From: Aeromicrobium piscarium
Lineage (GTDB): Bacteria > Actinomycetota > Actinomycetes > Propionibacteriales > Nocardioidaceae
Reading direction: 5' to 3'
DNA: 40,965 bases
NCBI RefSeq assembly: GCF_007421815.1
Contig: NZ_VLNT01000022.1
Span: forward strand, 1-40,965
The notes under the pieces are model-generated. The model worked only from the letters and a program-made list of their open reading frames with translations. It was not told where the DNA came from and made no database searches. The translations under genes and the position numbers were made by a program. Each line of letters begins with the position of its first letter. Position 1 is the stretch's first letter. Below are positions 17,282 to 24,799 of the stretch, piece by piece.

Positions 17282-19081
17282 TCAGCCTAGTTCGCCTTCG
17301 AACGCCGCGCTCTCCAGGCGCTGCTTGACGGCCGTCAGGAAGCGGCCGGCGTCAGCGCCGTCGATGATGCGGTGGTCGTAGGTCAGCGCCAGGTACGCCA
17401 TGCTGCGGACCGCGATGCTGTCGTTGCCGTGCTCATCGGTCATGACCACCGGACGACGGACGATCGAGCCGACACCGAGGATCGCCGACTGCGGCTGGTT
17501 GATGATCGGCGTGTCGAACAGCGCACCGTTGCTGCCGAGATTGGTCAGCGAGAAGGTGCCGCCGCTGAGCTCATCGGGAGCGATCTTGTTGGTGCGGGTG
17601 CGATCGGCGACATCGGCGATCTTGCGGGCCAGACCCGCGATCGACAGATCGCCGGCGTCCTTGATCACCGGCACGATCAGGCCGCGCTCGGTGTCGACCG
17701 CGACACCCAGGTGCTCGCCCGCCGGGTAGGTGATCGTGCCGCCCTCGAGATCGAGCGAGGCGTTGATCTGCGGGTACTGCTTGAGCGCCTCGACCGCCGC
17801 CTTGGCGAAGAACGGCAGGAAGGTCAGCTTGACGCCTTCACGCTCACCGAACGCGTTCTTGTGCTGGTTGCGCAGCCGCACGACCTCGGTGACGTCGACC
17901 TCGTGCACCTGCGTGAGCTGCGCGGAGACCTCCAGTGACTCGGTGAGGCGCTTGGCGATGGTCTTGCGCAGTCGCGAGACCTTCTCGGTCTTGCCGCGCA
18001 GGGCCGAGACCTCGGTGCTCGGGGCCGGTGCGCTGCTCGACGGAGCCGAGGACGCGGCGGCCGGCTCGGGCTGCTCGGCCTTCTTGGCCGCATCGAGCAC
18101 GTCCTGCTTGCGGATGCGTCCGCCGACGCCGCTGCCGGTCAGCGACGTCAGATCGACGCCGTGCTGCTTGGCGAGCTTGCGCACGATCGGGGTCACATAG
18201 CCCTCGTCGCCCGACGACGAGCTGGAGGACTCCTCGGCCTTGGGCTGCTCCTGGGCCGGCTTCGGCTCCTCGGCCTCGGGCTTCGCCTCGAGCTCGGGCT
18301 CGGCCTGCGGCTTGGCCTCGGGCTCCGGGTTCTCCTCCGGCTGCTCCTCGGGCTCCTCGTCAGGCTCCGGCTCGTCGGCGGGCTCGGAGGACTCGCTCTC
18401 CTCCGACGACTCGGCCGGGACGGCGTCGCCCGAGCCGATGACGGCGAGCTCGGCGCCGACCTCGACCGTCTCGTCCTCGTCGACCTTGATCTCCAGCAGC
18501 GTGCCGGCGATGGGGGACGGGATCTCGGTATCGACCTTGTCGGTGGAGATCTCCAGCAGAGGCTCGTCGACCTCGACGGTGTCGCCGACCTGCTTGAGCC
18601 ACTGGGTGACGGTGCCTTCGGTGACGCTCTCACCGAGCGCGGGCAGCGTCACGGCCTCGCCGCCGGAACCACCGGCGGGCTTGCTCTCGGCCTGCGGGGC
18701 CGGAGCGGACTCGTCGGGCTCGGCGGCCGGCTCCTCGGCCGCTTCCTCAGCAGGCTCCTCAGCCTCGGGCTCGTCCTCGGTGGGCTCCTCCTCGGCCTCG
18801 CTCGACGTGGAGTCATCGCTGCCGGACTCACCGGCGGACTCACCCTCCTCGCCGATGACGGCGAGCACCTCGCCGACCTCGACGGTGTCGTCCTCGTCGA
18901 ACTTGATCTCGAGCAGCACGCCCGCGACGGGCGAGGGGATCTCGGTGTCGACCTTGTCGGTGGAGATCTCCAGCAGGGGCTCGTCGACCTCGACGGTGTC
19001 GCCGACCTGCTTGAGCCACTGGGTGACGGTGCCTTCGGTGACGCTCTCACCGAGGGCGGGAAGGGTGACGTTCTCTGCCAT
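17282..19081 (-). CDS. sucB: Dihydrolipoamide acyltransferase (E2), two lipoyl domains
   Basis: The 599-residue E2 component carries acyl groups between E1 and E3 of the 2-oxoacid dehydrogenase complexes; in actinobacteria this gene serves pyruvate dehydrogenase and, with Kgd, 2-oxoglutarate oxidation. Two N-terminal lipoyl domains (residues 1-76 and about 144-220) each have the acceptor lysine in STDKVDTE (Lys43 and about Lys186). Long acidic Pro/Glu/Ala linkers follow, then the E1/E3-binding domain near residue 300 ([17 protein letters not shown]) and the catalytic domain with [13 protein letters not shown] near the end. The two lipoyl domains are nearly identical at DNA level over 107 bases. 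AGAGGA supplies the ribosome site. It lies just after lpd (E3). Confidence 0.95.
   Translation of the reverse strand: MAENVTLPALGESVTEGTVTQWLKQVGDTVEVDEPLLEISTDKVDTEIPSPVAGVLLEIKFDEDDTVEVGEVLAVIGEEGESAGESGSDDSTSSEAEEEPTEDEPEAEEPAEEAAEEPAAEPDESAPAPQAESKPAGGSGGEAVTLPALGESVTEGTVTQWLKQVGDTVEVDEPLLEISTDKVDTEIPSPIAGTLLEIKVDEDETVEVGAELAVIGSGDAVPAESSEESESSEPADEPEPDEEPEEQPEENPEPEAKPQAEPELEAKPEAEEPKPAQEQPKAEESSSSSSGDEGYVTPIVRKLAKQHGVDLTSLTGSGVGGRIRKQDVLDAAKKAEQPEPAAASSAPSSSAPAPSTEVSALRGKTEKVSRLRKTIAKRLTESLEVSAQLTQVHEVDVTEVVRLRNQHKNAFGEREGVKLTFLPFFAKAAVEALKQYPQINASLDLEGGTITYPAGEHLGVAVDTERGLIVPVIKDAGDLSIAGLARKIADVADRTRTNKIAPDELSGGTFSLTNLGSNGALFDTPIINQPQSAILGVGSIVRRPVVMTDEHGNDSIAVRSMAYLALTYDHRIIDGADAGRFLTAVKQRLESAAFEGELG
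17284..17289 (-). promoter_or_regulatory. -10 box inside the end of sucB
   Basis: TAGGCT overlapping the last sucB codons lies seven bases before the ATG at 17276, allowing expression of the reductase apart from sucB. Confidence 0.45.
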
Positions 19082-19098
19082 GGGTTCCTCTGTCCGAT

Positions 19099-20481
19099 TC
19101 AGGCGTGTGAGTGCAGCGGCTTGCCGGCGAGGGCCAGTGCGGCCTCGCCGAGGGATTCGTTCTGGGTGGGATGGGCGTGGATCAACGGAGCGACGTCATC
19201 GGGATAGGCCTCCCAGTTGACCAGGAGAGACGCTTCGCCGACCTGCTCGCCCATCCGGGCACCGATCATGTGGACGCCGACGATGGGCCCGTCGGCTTGG
19301 CGTACGAGCTTGACGAGACCCGCGGTCTGCAGGATCTGGCTCTTGCCATTGCCGCCGAGGTTGTACTCGACGGTCTCGACCTCGCCGTACTGCTCGCGCG
19401 CCTGCTGCTCGGTCAGGCCGACCGAGGCCAGCTCGGGCTCGCAGTAGGTGACACGCGGGATGCCGGAGTCGACGACGGGGGCGGGGTTCAAGCCGGCGAT
19501 GTCCTCGGCGACGAAGATGCCGTGGGCGAAGCCACGGTGCGCGAGCTGCAGGCCCGGTACGAGGTCACCGACGGCGTAGACGCCGTCGAGATTCGTGTGC
19601 AGGCGCTCGTCGGTGGGAACCCAGCCGCGCTCCAGCGAGAGACCCGCGTCCTCGAAGCCCATCCCGTCCGATTTGGGGCCGCGGCCGACGGCCACCAGCA
19701 CCAGGTCGGCATCGAGCTGCGTGCCGTCCTCGAGGCTGACGCGCGCGGACGTGTCGTCCTGTTCGACGCCGGTGAACTTGACCCCGGTGCGGAAGGCGAT
19801 CTTGCGCTTGCGGAAGGCGCGCTCGAGGCCCTTGCCGAGCACAGGATCCTCGAGCGGGACGAGCCGGTCGAGGGCCTCGACGATCGTGACCTCGGCCCCG
19901 AGCGAGTTCCACACGGAGGCGAACTCGACGCCGATGACGCTGCCGCCGATCACCACGACACGCTGAGGGACCTCGTCGAGGGTCAGCGCCTGCTCGCTGG
20001 TGACGACCCGGCCGCCGATCTCGACGCCGAGGGTACGGGGGACCGAGCCGGTGGCGAGGACGACGTTGCGACCGGTGTGGCGGACGCCGTCGACCTCGAC
20101 GGTGTGAGCGTCGACGAGGCGCCCCTCGCCCTCGATGACCTTGATCGCGTCGGCGGAGCCGATGAGCCCGGTGAGGCCCTTGTAGAGACGGTCGACCACG
20201 CCCTGGCGGTACCGGTTGACCGCGGGCATGTCGACGCCGTCGAAGCTGGCCTGGATGCCGACATCGGCGGCATGGCGGGCGGTCTCGGCGACTTCGGCGG
20301 CGTGCAGGAGCGCCTTGGTGGGGATGCAGCCCTCGTGCAGGCAGGTGCCGCCGAGCTTCTTCTTCTCCACCAGGGCGACGGTCAGACCGAGCTGTGCGGC
20401 GCGCAGCGCGCACGCATAGCCTCCGCTGCCCGCTCCGAGAACGACGATGTCGAACTCGCTGCCGGGTTCGGCGTCGGCCAC
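19099..20481 (-). CDS. lpdA: Dihydrolipoamide dehydrogenase (E3)
   Basis: This 460-residue flavoprotein reoxidises dihydrolipoamide on E2 and passes electrons through FAD to NAD+. It has the FAD site [18 protein letters not shown], the redox disulfide in [16 protein letters not shown] (Cys47 and Cys52), a second nucleotide-binding site [16 protein letters not shown], and the C-terminal base motif [14 protein letters not shown]. The usual Asn-Val between the cysteines is His-Glu here, as in several actinobacterial orthologues. GGGAGG lies six bases before the GTG start, so unlike its neighbours it has a normal leader. It is followed 17 bases later by sucB, making an E3-E2 operon. Confidence 0.96.
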   Translation of the reverse strand: MADAEPGSEFDIVVLGAGSGGYACALRAAQLGLTVALVEKKKLGGTCLHEGCIPTKALLHAAEVAETARHAADVGIQASFDGVDMPAVNRYRQGVVDRLYKGLTGLIGSADAIKVIEGEGRLVDAHTVEVDGVRHTGRNVVLATGSVPRTLGVEIGGRVVTSEQALTLDEVPQRVVVIGGSVIGVEFASVWNSLGAEVTIVEALDRLVPLEDPVLGKGLERAFRKRKIAFRTGVKFTGVEQDDTSARVSLEDGTQLDADLVLVAVGRGPKSDGMGFEDAGLSLERGWVPTDERLHTNLDGVYAVGDLVPGLQLAHRGFAHGIFVAEDIAGLNPAPVVDSGIPRVTYCEPELASVGLTEQQAREQYGEVETVEYNLGGNGKSQILQTAGLVKLVRQADGPIVGVHMIGARMGEQVGEASLLVNWEAYPDDVAPLIHAHPTQNESLGEAALALAGKPLHSHA

Positions 20482-20599
20482 AGCTTCCCTCCCGTCGGAT
20501 GTCTGGCGTCCATCTTGTCACTTCGGGCACCCCTGCGCCCAGTGGGGTCGCCGACGCGTCGGTAACTTCCGTCTGGTCGCCATCGGGCACACTAGGGCC

Positions 20600-21154
20600 G
20601 TGGGTTGGTTCTCCAAACGCAAGCGCACCGACGGCGGTGCTGTGGTCTCCGATCGTGACGCGACGCGCGCCGATCTCGCGGCTTTACGTGAATTCGTGGA
20701 GTCGCGACGCGGGGTCGAGGCCTTCGTCGAGCCGGCCACCTCGGTCACGCAGACCACGGTGCTGCTGGTCGCCAGCGACGGTGAGTGGACGCGCAAGCGC
20801 ATCGCCTCGCCCAAGGTGGCCTCCGACTTCGCTCGCAAGCAGGGCATCCCCCTCTACGACGCGAACCGGGTCGGCTACCCGCAGCGCATGCGGGACTACA
20901 ACCAGCGGTCCTCCGCGAAGCGCGCGACGACCCCGTCTCCGCAGCGCGCCTCGCTGAGTCCGGACCGGTTCAAAGCGCTGATGGTGCTGGAGTCGATCGC
21001 CGGCGCCGAGCCGCTCGGCAAGGAACCGGCCCCCGAGGAGATCGAGCGGGTCTGGAAGCGGGCGCGGAACGCCGCGCATCCCGATCGCCGTGGTGGCGAC
21101 CGCACCCAGTGGGACAAGGTCGAAGAGGCCGCCCGCACCCTCGGCCTGCACTGA
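20600..21154 (+). CDS. Actinobacterial protein with C-terminal J-like domain
   Basis: This 184-residue cytoplasmic protein starts GTG GGT TGG TTC (VGWFSKRKR). The middle (about residues 20-85) holds a small alpha/beta region with TTVLLVASDGEWTRKRIASPKVASDFARKQGIPLYD. The last 60 residues resemble a J domain, with the HPD tripeptide at 160-162 in ARNAAHPDRRGGDRTQWDKVEEA and a preceding helix LMVLESIAG; HPD is the residue set that stimulates Hsp70 ATPase. It could be a DnaK co-chaperone or a repurposed J fold. The start is the GTG at which basic residues begin; CACACT six bases upstream is a weak leaderless -10. It is divergent from lpd and ends before paired hairpins. Confidence 0.75.
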   Translation: MGWFSKRKRTDGGAVVSDRDATRADLAALREFVESRRGVEAFVEPATSVTQTTVLLVASDGEWTRKRIASPKVASDFARKQGIPLYDANRVGYPQRMRDYNQRSSAKRATTPSPQRASLSPDRFKALMVLESIAGAEPLGKEPAPEEIERVWKRARNAAHPDRRGGDRTQWDKVEEAARTLGLH

Positions 21155-21180
21155 GCCCATTCCGGGCTTGCCCGACGGAA

Positions 21181-21222
21181 GATGTGACTCCGTGGTTGCC
21201 ATGACAACCACGGAAGCACATC
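21181..21222. terminator. Hairpin A after the J-like gene
   Basis: GATGTGACTCCGTGGTTG pairs with CAACCACGGAAGCACATC across a six-base loop, 16 of 18 pairs. No T-tract follows. It is homologous to hairpin B. Confidence 0.55.
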
Positions 21223-21245
21223 CTTCGTCCGAAGGTGCACGAAGG

Positions 21246-21285
21246 ATGTGATTCTGCGGTAGCTATAGCGACCGCAGAATCACAT
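21246..21285. terminator. Hairpin B, covarying partner of hairpin A
   Basis: ATGTGATTCTGCGGT pairs perfectly with ACCGCAGAATCACAT. The loop itself contains the palindrome GCTATAGC. Compared with hairpin A, stem bases differ in compensating pairs. It sits between two convergent genes, so bidirectional termination is one possible role. Confidence 0.55.
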
Positions 21286-21376
21286 GTCTAGTTCATGAGG
21301 TGGCAGCTCGATACCGGACGGCGGCGGAGACACTGCCTCGTCCGTTGCCCAGGTGTGTCCGACATCGATCCTGACG

Positions 21377-22015
21377 CTAGAGACCAGCTTGGTCGACGCC
21401 GTAGGTGGCCTCTTCTGGCGAGAAGCCATCAAACTGCAGTTGCTCGATGAGACCGACACGGGAGAAAGAGGTGAAGTCGAGGTACTCTTGCGCGGACTTG
21501 GCAGCTTGCTCGTTCCAGTCGGGCTGAAGATGGTCCACGGCGAAGGTCGCGTCCTCGGTCGTGTAGCCCTCGAATTCGAGCTGAGTGATGAGTCCCGAAC
21601 GCGAGAATGCGGTGAACCTGAGGTAATCCTCCGCCGAACTCACTGCATTCCTCTGGCCGGCGGTCATCGACTCTTCAGGCTCCGCTTCCGCTTCCGGTTC
21701 GGGTTCCGGCTCCTCGGCGACGACGGTCTCGGCATCTGCGGTTTCGGTGGCAGCAGGCGTGCTCGATGCGGCAGGCGAATCGGCATCGCCCTCTCCGCCG
21801 CTCAACGCGGCACCGAAGATGATCAGCGCAACGAGCGCACCGGGGATCACGATGCGCTTCTTCTTGAACCACGGCCGCTCAGGCTCGGGGGCGTTACCTG
21901 CCATTGCGGGCTGAGTCTGAGCAGGGTCGATCCACCGCTCACCGTCCCAGTACCAATTCTGGCCTGACCCGTCAGGGGCCGGATAGTAACCAGCATTCGG
22001 CTTCTGATCGCTCAT
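21377..22015 (-). CDS. DUF2510 membrane protein with two Ltp repeats
   Basis: The 212-residue protein has an N-terminal DUF2510 motif (AGYYPAPDGSGQNWYWDGERW, residues 8-28), a basic patch PWFKKKRIVIP and one transmembrane helix about 54-71. An acidic Pro/Glu linker to about 118 leads to two copies of the Ltp repeat (residues 121-163 and 169-212): SAEDYLRFTAFSRSGLITQL and SAQEYLDFTSFSRVGLIEQL. Ltp repeats are known from the phage TP-J34 lipoprotein that blocks DNA injection and from host surface proteins. I predict export of the repeats outside the membrane. A role in superinfection exclusion is inference. The start is fixed by TAAGAT seven bases upstream, overlapped by a palindrome. Confidence 0.85.
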   Translation of the reverse strand: MSDQKPNAGYYPAPDGSGQNWYWDGERWIDPAQTQPAMAGNAPEPERPWFKKKRIVIPGALVALIIFGAALSGGEGDADSPAASSTPAATETADAETVVAEEPEPEPEAEAEPEESMTAGQRNAVSSAEDYLRFTAFSRSGLITQLEFEGYTTEDATFAVDHLQPDWNEQAAKSAQEYLDFTSFSRVGLIEQLQFDGFSPEEATYGVDQAGL

Positions 22016-22022
22016 ATGCGGA

Positions 22023-22039
22023 ATCTTACTGGCCAGTAA
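22023..22039 (-). promoter_or_regulatory. Leaderless promoter with palindromic operator, Ltp gene
   Basis: TAAGAT (22028-22023) lies seven bases before the ATG at 22015. The perfect palindrome TTACTGGCCAGTAA (22026-22039) overlaps it and would place a dimeric repressor on the -10 box. Confidence 0.5.
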
Positions 22040-22238
22040 TGCTGTCTGTCTCACGTTTCCCGAGACTGATCGGCCGCTCATTTCAGCCGTGCTGGTCGGG
22101 CGTGTGTATGACGGAGCGCGCCGCTCTCGTTTTCCGTGAAGCCGACGAGTCGGCGCGTGCGGGTCCTTCACTACTTCGGTGAGTCACTTCCGCTGAAGCC
22201 CTCGTCAAGGGCACTTCTCCGGGAAGTTGTGACCGGCG

Positions 22239-22327
22239 GGATCATCCCCGCTCGCGCGGGGAGCACTGCGCGGGCACTCGGTGCTTCTCGCCGGTCGACG
22301 GATCATCCCCGCTTGCGGAGAGCGCAC
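22239..22327. CRISPR. Type I-E CRISPR relic: two repeats, one spacer
   Basis: A 28-base repeat beginning GGATCATCCCCGC (22239-22266) is followed by a 33-base spacer (22267-22299) and a second, degenerate repeat (22300-22327). The spacing of 61 is exactly that of type I-E arrays, and the first repeat has the GATCATCCCCGC-GCGGGGAGCAC form common in actinobacteria. By comparison with E. coli the array would read on the minus strand. The second repeat has lost the 3' half of its hairpin (TTGCGGAGAGCGCAC). No cas gene is in the window, so it is probably an orphan remnant. Confidence 0.75.
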
Positions 22328-22442
22328 TTGCTGACCTGCGCAAACGCACGGTGTCTGGTGGTTTCGGCATCACTTTTCTACCACGCACGGACTCCGCGTG
22401 GGGTGGGTGTGGATGAAGTCGGAAAGTGTCGGGGCACTCCTC

Positions 22443-22474
22443 TAGAGTGGGAACCGTATCGAACACCAGTTCGA
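22443..22474 (+). promoter_or_regulatory. LexA (SOS) box and -10 of DUF222/HNH gene
   Basis: TCGAACACCAGTTCGA (22459-22474) matches the actinobacterial SOS box TCGAAC-N4-GTTCGA perfectly. TAGAGT (22443-22448) just upstream is a -10 candidate, so LexA would cover the transcription start. DUF222/13E12 genes are known to carry such boxes. Confidence 0.75.
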
Positions 22475-22488
22475 TGCAGGCGCCGCCT

Positions 22489-22503
22489 CCACCGGTGACC
22501 TGC
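22489..22503. repeat. Target-site duplication, left copy (IS481 element)
   Basis: CCACCGGTGACCTGC, identical to 23718-23732, directly abuts the element's end. Confidence 0.9.
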
Positions 22504-23717
22504 TGTGATGTCTCAGGAGATCGGTGACAGTTCTGCCTCAGGACATGGGTGACACTCGATGTCTCAGGACTTCGGTGACGGTCCGGGGTTCTTGGTGCGT
22601 GGGCCGCGAGGTCTGCCGTTGCCGACGTAGCGGGTTCCGGGTGCTGGTCGGGTGTGCTCGACGAGGACCTCGCCGTGGGTGTCGCAGACGATGATCCGGT
22701 CGCCGTCGGTGATGACCAGGACGTGCTCGAAGGGTCGGTGCGAATCGATCATGTAGGTGACTTTGTCCAGACCGATCGTGCCGGCCGTGGAGAGTCGCCG
22801 GACGCGGGTGTCGGCTGGGAGGTGGTCAGGGATGGCCGGTTTGACTGGCTGCTTCCTGACGGGCCGCTCGAGTCGTGGCCGTGAGGGTCGCGGGCGGGGC
22901 GCCTCGACCGCAGGGGTCGCGTTCCAGGCGGTCTGCGGGGTCACGCGGCCAGGGAGCCCTTGGTGGGGGCGCTCGGTGTTGTAGATGTGGTCGAATGCGT
23001 CGACCTGCGTCTGGAGCTCCTCCAGGGTGCTAGCGAGGGGCTGCTTGTCGAGGAAACGGAACAGGGTCTGGTGGAACCGTTCGTTCTTGCCCTGGGTGGT
23101 CGGCTTGTAGGGCTTGCCGGTGATCGCCTCGACACCGAGCGCACCGATGTGGTCGACGAGCTGGCCCACGATCCCGCGCCGCGACGGGTTCAGAGCCGTC
23201 CCGTTGTCACTGAGGAGCCGCTGCGGAACCCCGTGGGCGGCGACGGCCTTGTCGAAGACCGCGATCGCCGCTGTCGCGGTCTCGCCCCAGGCGACATGGG
23301 AGGCGACCGCGTAGCGGGAGTGGTCGTCGATGAGCTGGAAGACCACGCACTTGCGCCCGCCGGTCAGGACGTATTCGGTCGCGTCGAGCTGCCAGCACGC
23401 GTTCGGGGCCGGGTAGACGAACCGGCGCCAGGCCGAGCGGGGCCTCTTCCTCGGCTCCAGGCGAGCAACACCCGCTTCGCGGAAGATCCGCGCCAATGAC
23501 GCGATCGAGGGCACGACCGGCAGCCCCATCGACTTCATCTTGTCGTGGACGCTGATCGGCCCGCAGTCCAGACCCGAGGCCTCCAGCGATGCCCGAACCT
23601 GGACCGCCTGCGCCTTGACCTCATCGGTCAACCGGGCAGGGCTCGATCGCGGGCGTCTGGACCTGGGCTCGAGGACCGCGGCCGGCCCCTCTGCCAGCGC
23701 CCTCCTGAGAGATAACA
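22504..23717 (-). mobile_element. Complete IS481-family insertion sequence, 1214 bp
   Basis: The ends are 26-base imperfect inverted repeats (22504-22529 and 23692-23717; about 20 of 26 positions agree, both starting TGT and sharing TCTCAGGAG). They are flanked by a perfect 15-base direct repeat. Inside the right part, two further copies of the end motif follow the terminal one (22530-22554 and 22555-22580; core TCAGGAC-GGTGAC), as expected of transposase-binding subterminal sites. The element splits a DUF222/HNH gene. Confidence 0.85.
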
Positions 23718-23718
23718 C
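22564..23718 (-). CDS. IS481-family transposase, short N-terminus
   Basis: The protein carries an rve-type DDE integrase core: WQLDATEYVL, then SDNGTALN, then PTTQGKNERFHQTL with the catalytic Glu, followed by the usual C-terminal region (YNTERPHQGLPGRVTP). The frame is open through the element's left end. The only start at the border is a GTG at 23718 whose first base belongs to the target duplication, giving 384 residues. Typical IS481 transposases have about 40 more N-terminal residues with a helix-turn-helix before the AEGPAAVLEPRSRRP segment; here that part is missing. The copy may therefore bind DNA poorly or depend on another copy. A start at 23814 would lie in the disrupted host gene. 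Confidence 0.85.
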   Translation of the reverse strand: MLSLRRALAEGPAAVLEPRSRRPRSSPARLTDEVKAQAVQVRASLEASGLDCGPISVHDKMKSMGLPVVPSIASLARIFREAGVARLEPRKRPRSAWRRFVYPAPNACWQLDATEYVLTGGRKCVVFQLIDDHSRYAVASHVAWGETATAAIAVFDKAVAAHGVPQRLLSDNGTALNPSRRGIVGQLVDHIGALGVEAITGKPYKPTTQGKNERFHQTLFRFLDKQPLASTLEELQTQVDAFDHIYNTERPHQGLPGRVTPQTAWNATPAVEAPRPRPSRPRLERPVRKQPVKPAIPDHLPADTRVRRLSTAGTIGLDKVTYMIDSHRPFEHVLVITDGDRIIVCDTHGEVLVEHTRPAPGTRYVGNGRPRGPRTKNPGPSPKS

Positions 23719-23732
23719 CACCGGTGACCTGC
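23718..23732. repeat. Target-site duplication, right copy (IS481 element)
   Basis: A perfect 15-base match to 22489-22503. After removal of the element, DUF222 coding resumes in frame through this sequence (STGDLLGRDLGND). Confidence 0.9.
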
Positions 23733-24799
23733 TCGGCAGGGACCTGGGCAACGACCGCACCGCCGAGAACCGGCTCCTCGCCGCAGCCAAGGATGTCCCG
23801 GAAGAATCGCTCACCGACCAAGCACTCTCAGCCGGGGACCTGACACTGGCTCAGGCCCGGATCATCTCTGACGGGCTCAAGAACTTCCCCACCGAGACCA
23901 CGCCTGAGCAGCGAACGGTTGCGGAGCGGACACTGATCGACGACTCGGGAATCTTGACGCCGAAGGACCTGCGGGCGGGGGCGGATCGGGTCGCCGACCA
24001 ATGGGCTACCAAGAAGGACGTGGATCGGCACGAATCCTCATTGTTGGTCGAGCGGGAACAGCGCTCCTGGGACTCCACGCGCCTGAGCATGTGGGGGAAT
24101 GGTGACGGCACCACCAGTGGCCGGTTCATGATCCCCGACGCCCAAGCTGCGATGTTGAAGACGGTGTTGGATGCGTATGCGTCGCCACGTCGTGCGTCGA
24201 CGCTTGGGCGTGAACGTACCGACGACTACACCACCCGCGTCGGTCAGGGGTTCTGTGAACTCATCGAGCGGGTTCCGACTGATCGGTTGCCGAACCACGG
24301 CGGGAACAACGTCCTCGTCACCGTGAATATGAACCTCGAAGATTTGGAACAGCCGATCGAGGACGCGGCGCCAGGAATCATCACCACCGACGGAACCCGG
24401 ATGAGTCCCGGCGAAGTCAGACGCCTGGCCTGCGATGCCAGATTGCTCCCACAGGTGTTCGGTGGGGAATCTGTTCCCCTCGATCTTGGCCGCGAGGAAC
24501 GTCTCTTCGCCCGATATCAACGCATCGCGATCGCCAACAGAGACGGCGGCTGCGCCGCACCAGACTGCGACAGACCACCAGGATGGTGCGAGGCCCATCA
24601 CGGCGATCTCGCCTAGGCCGAGGGCGGCACCACCAACCTCAAAGACGCCATCAGTGTCTGCGCCGAGCATCACCGACAAATCCACAACGGCTATCTCGAA
24701 TGCCGTATCAACCCACACGACGGCATCCCCGAATTCCGCAAACCCGGCACCCGACAATGGAAACGCAACCACCGATGGCGACCGGGAGGATCGACCTAA
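23718..24799 (+). pseudogene. DUF222/HNH endonuclease (13E12 family), split and nonsense-mutated
   Basis: The larger part of a DUF222-HNH gene lies here; its first codons (EHQFDAGAASTGD) are at 22461-22503 on the other side of the IS481 element. DUF222 covers AENRLLAAAKDVP through LPNHGGNNVLVTV. The HNH nuclease begins CAAPDCDRPPGWCEAHH. Immediately after it a TAG at 24614-24616 stands where the family has Trp (HHxxPWAEGG); the frame continues unbroken for another 61 codons (AEGGTTNLKDAISVC, then EHHRQIHNG, to HRWRPGGST) and ends at 24799. No start codon is evident in the 5' piece. So the gene has at least two lesions. These nucleases often sit in repeats and are SOS-induced. Confidence 0.85.

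Noticed and set aside
22328..22440. CRISPR leader or further repeats on the right of the relic
   Set aside because: Some leader-like bases precede the repeats on the minus strand, but no third repeat occurs at the 61-base period and a leader cannot be shown by eye.
23540..23717. Apparent N-terminus of the HNH gene
   Set aside because: These codons are the antisense of the IS481 transposase; the true 5' end lies left of the element near 22461.
23719..23814. Upstream start of the IS481 transposase
   Set aside because: The extra residues come from the disrupted HNH gene read backwards, outside the inverted repeat and target duplication.
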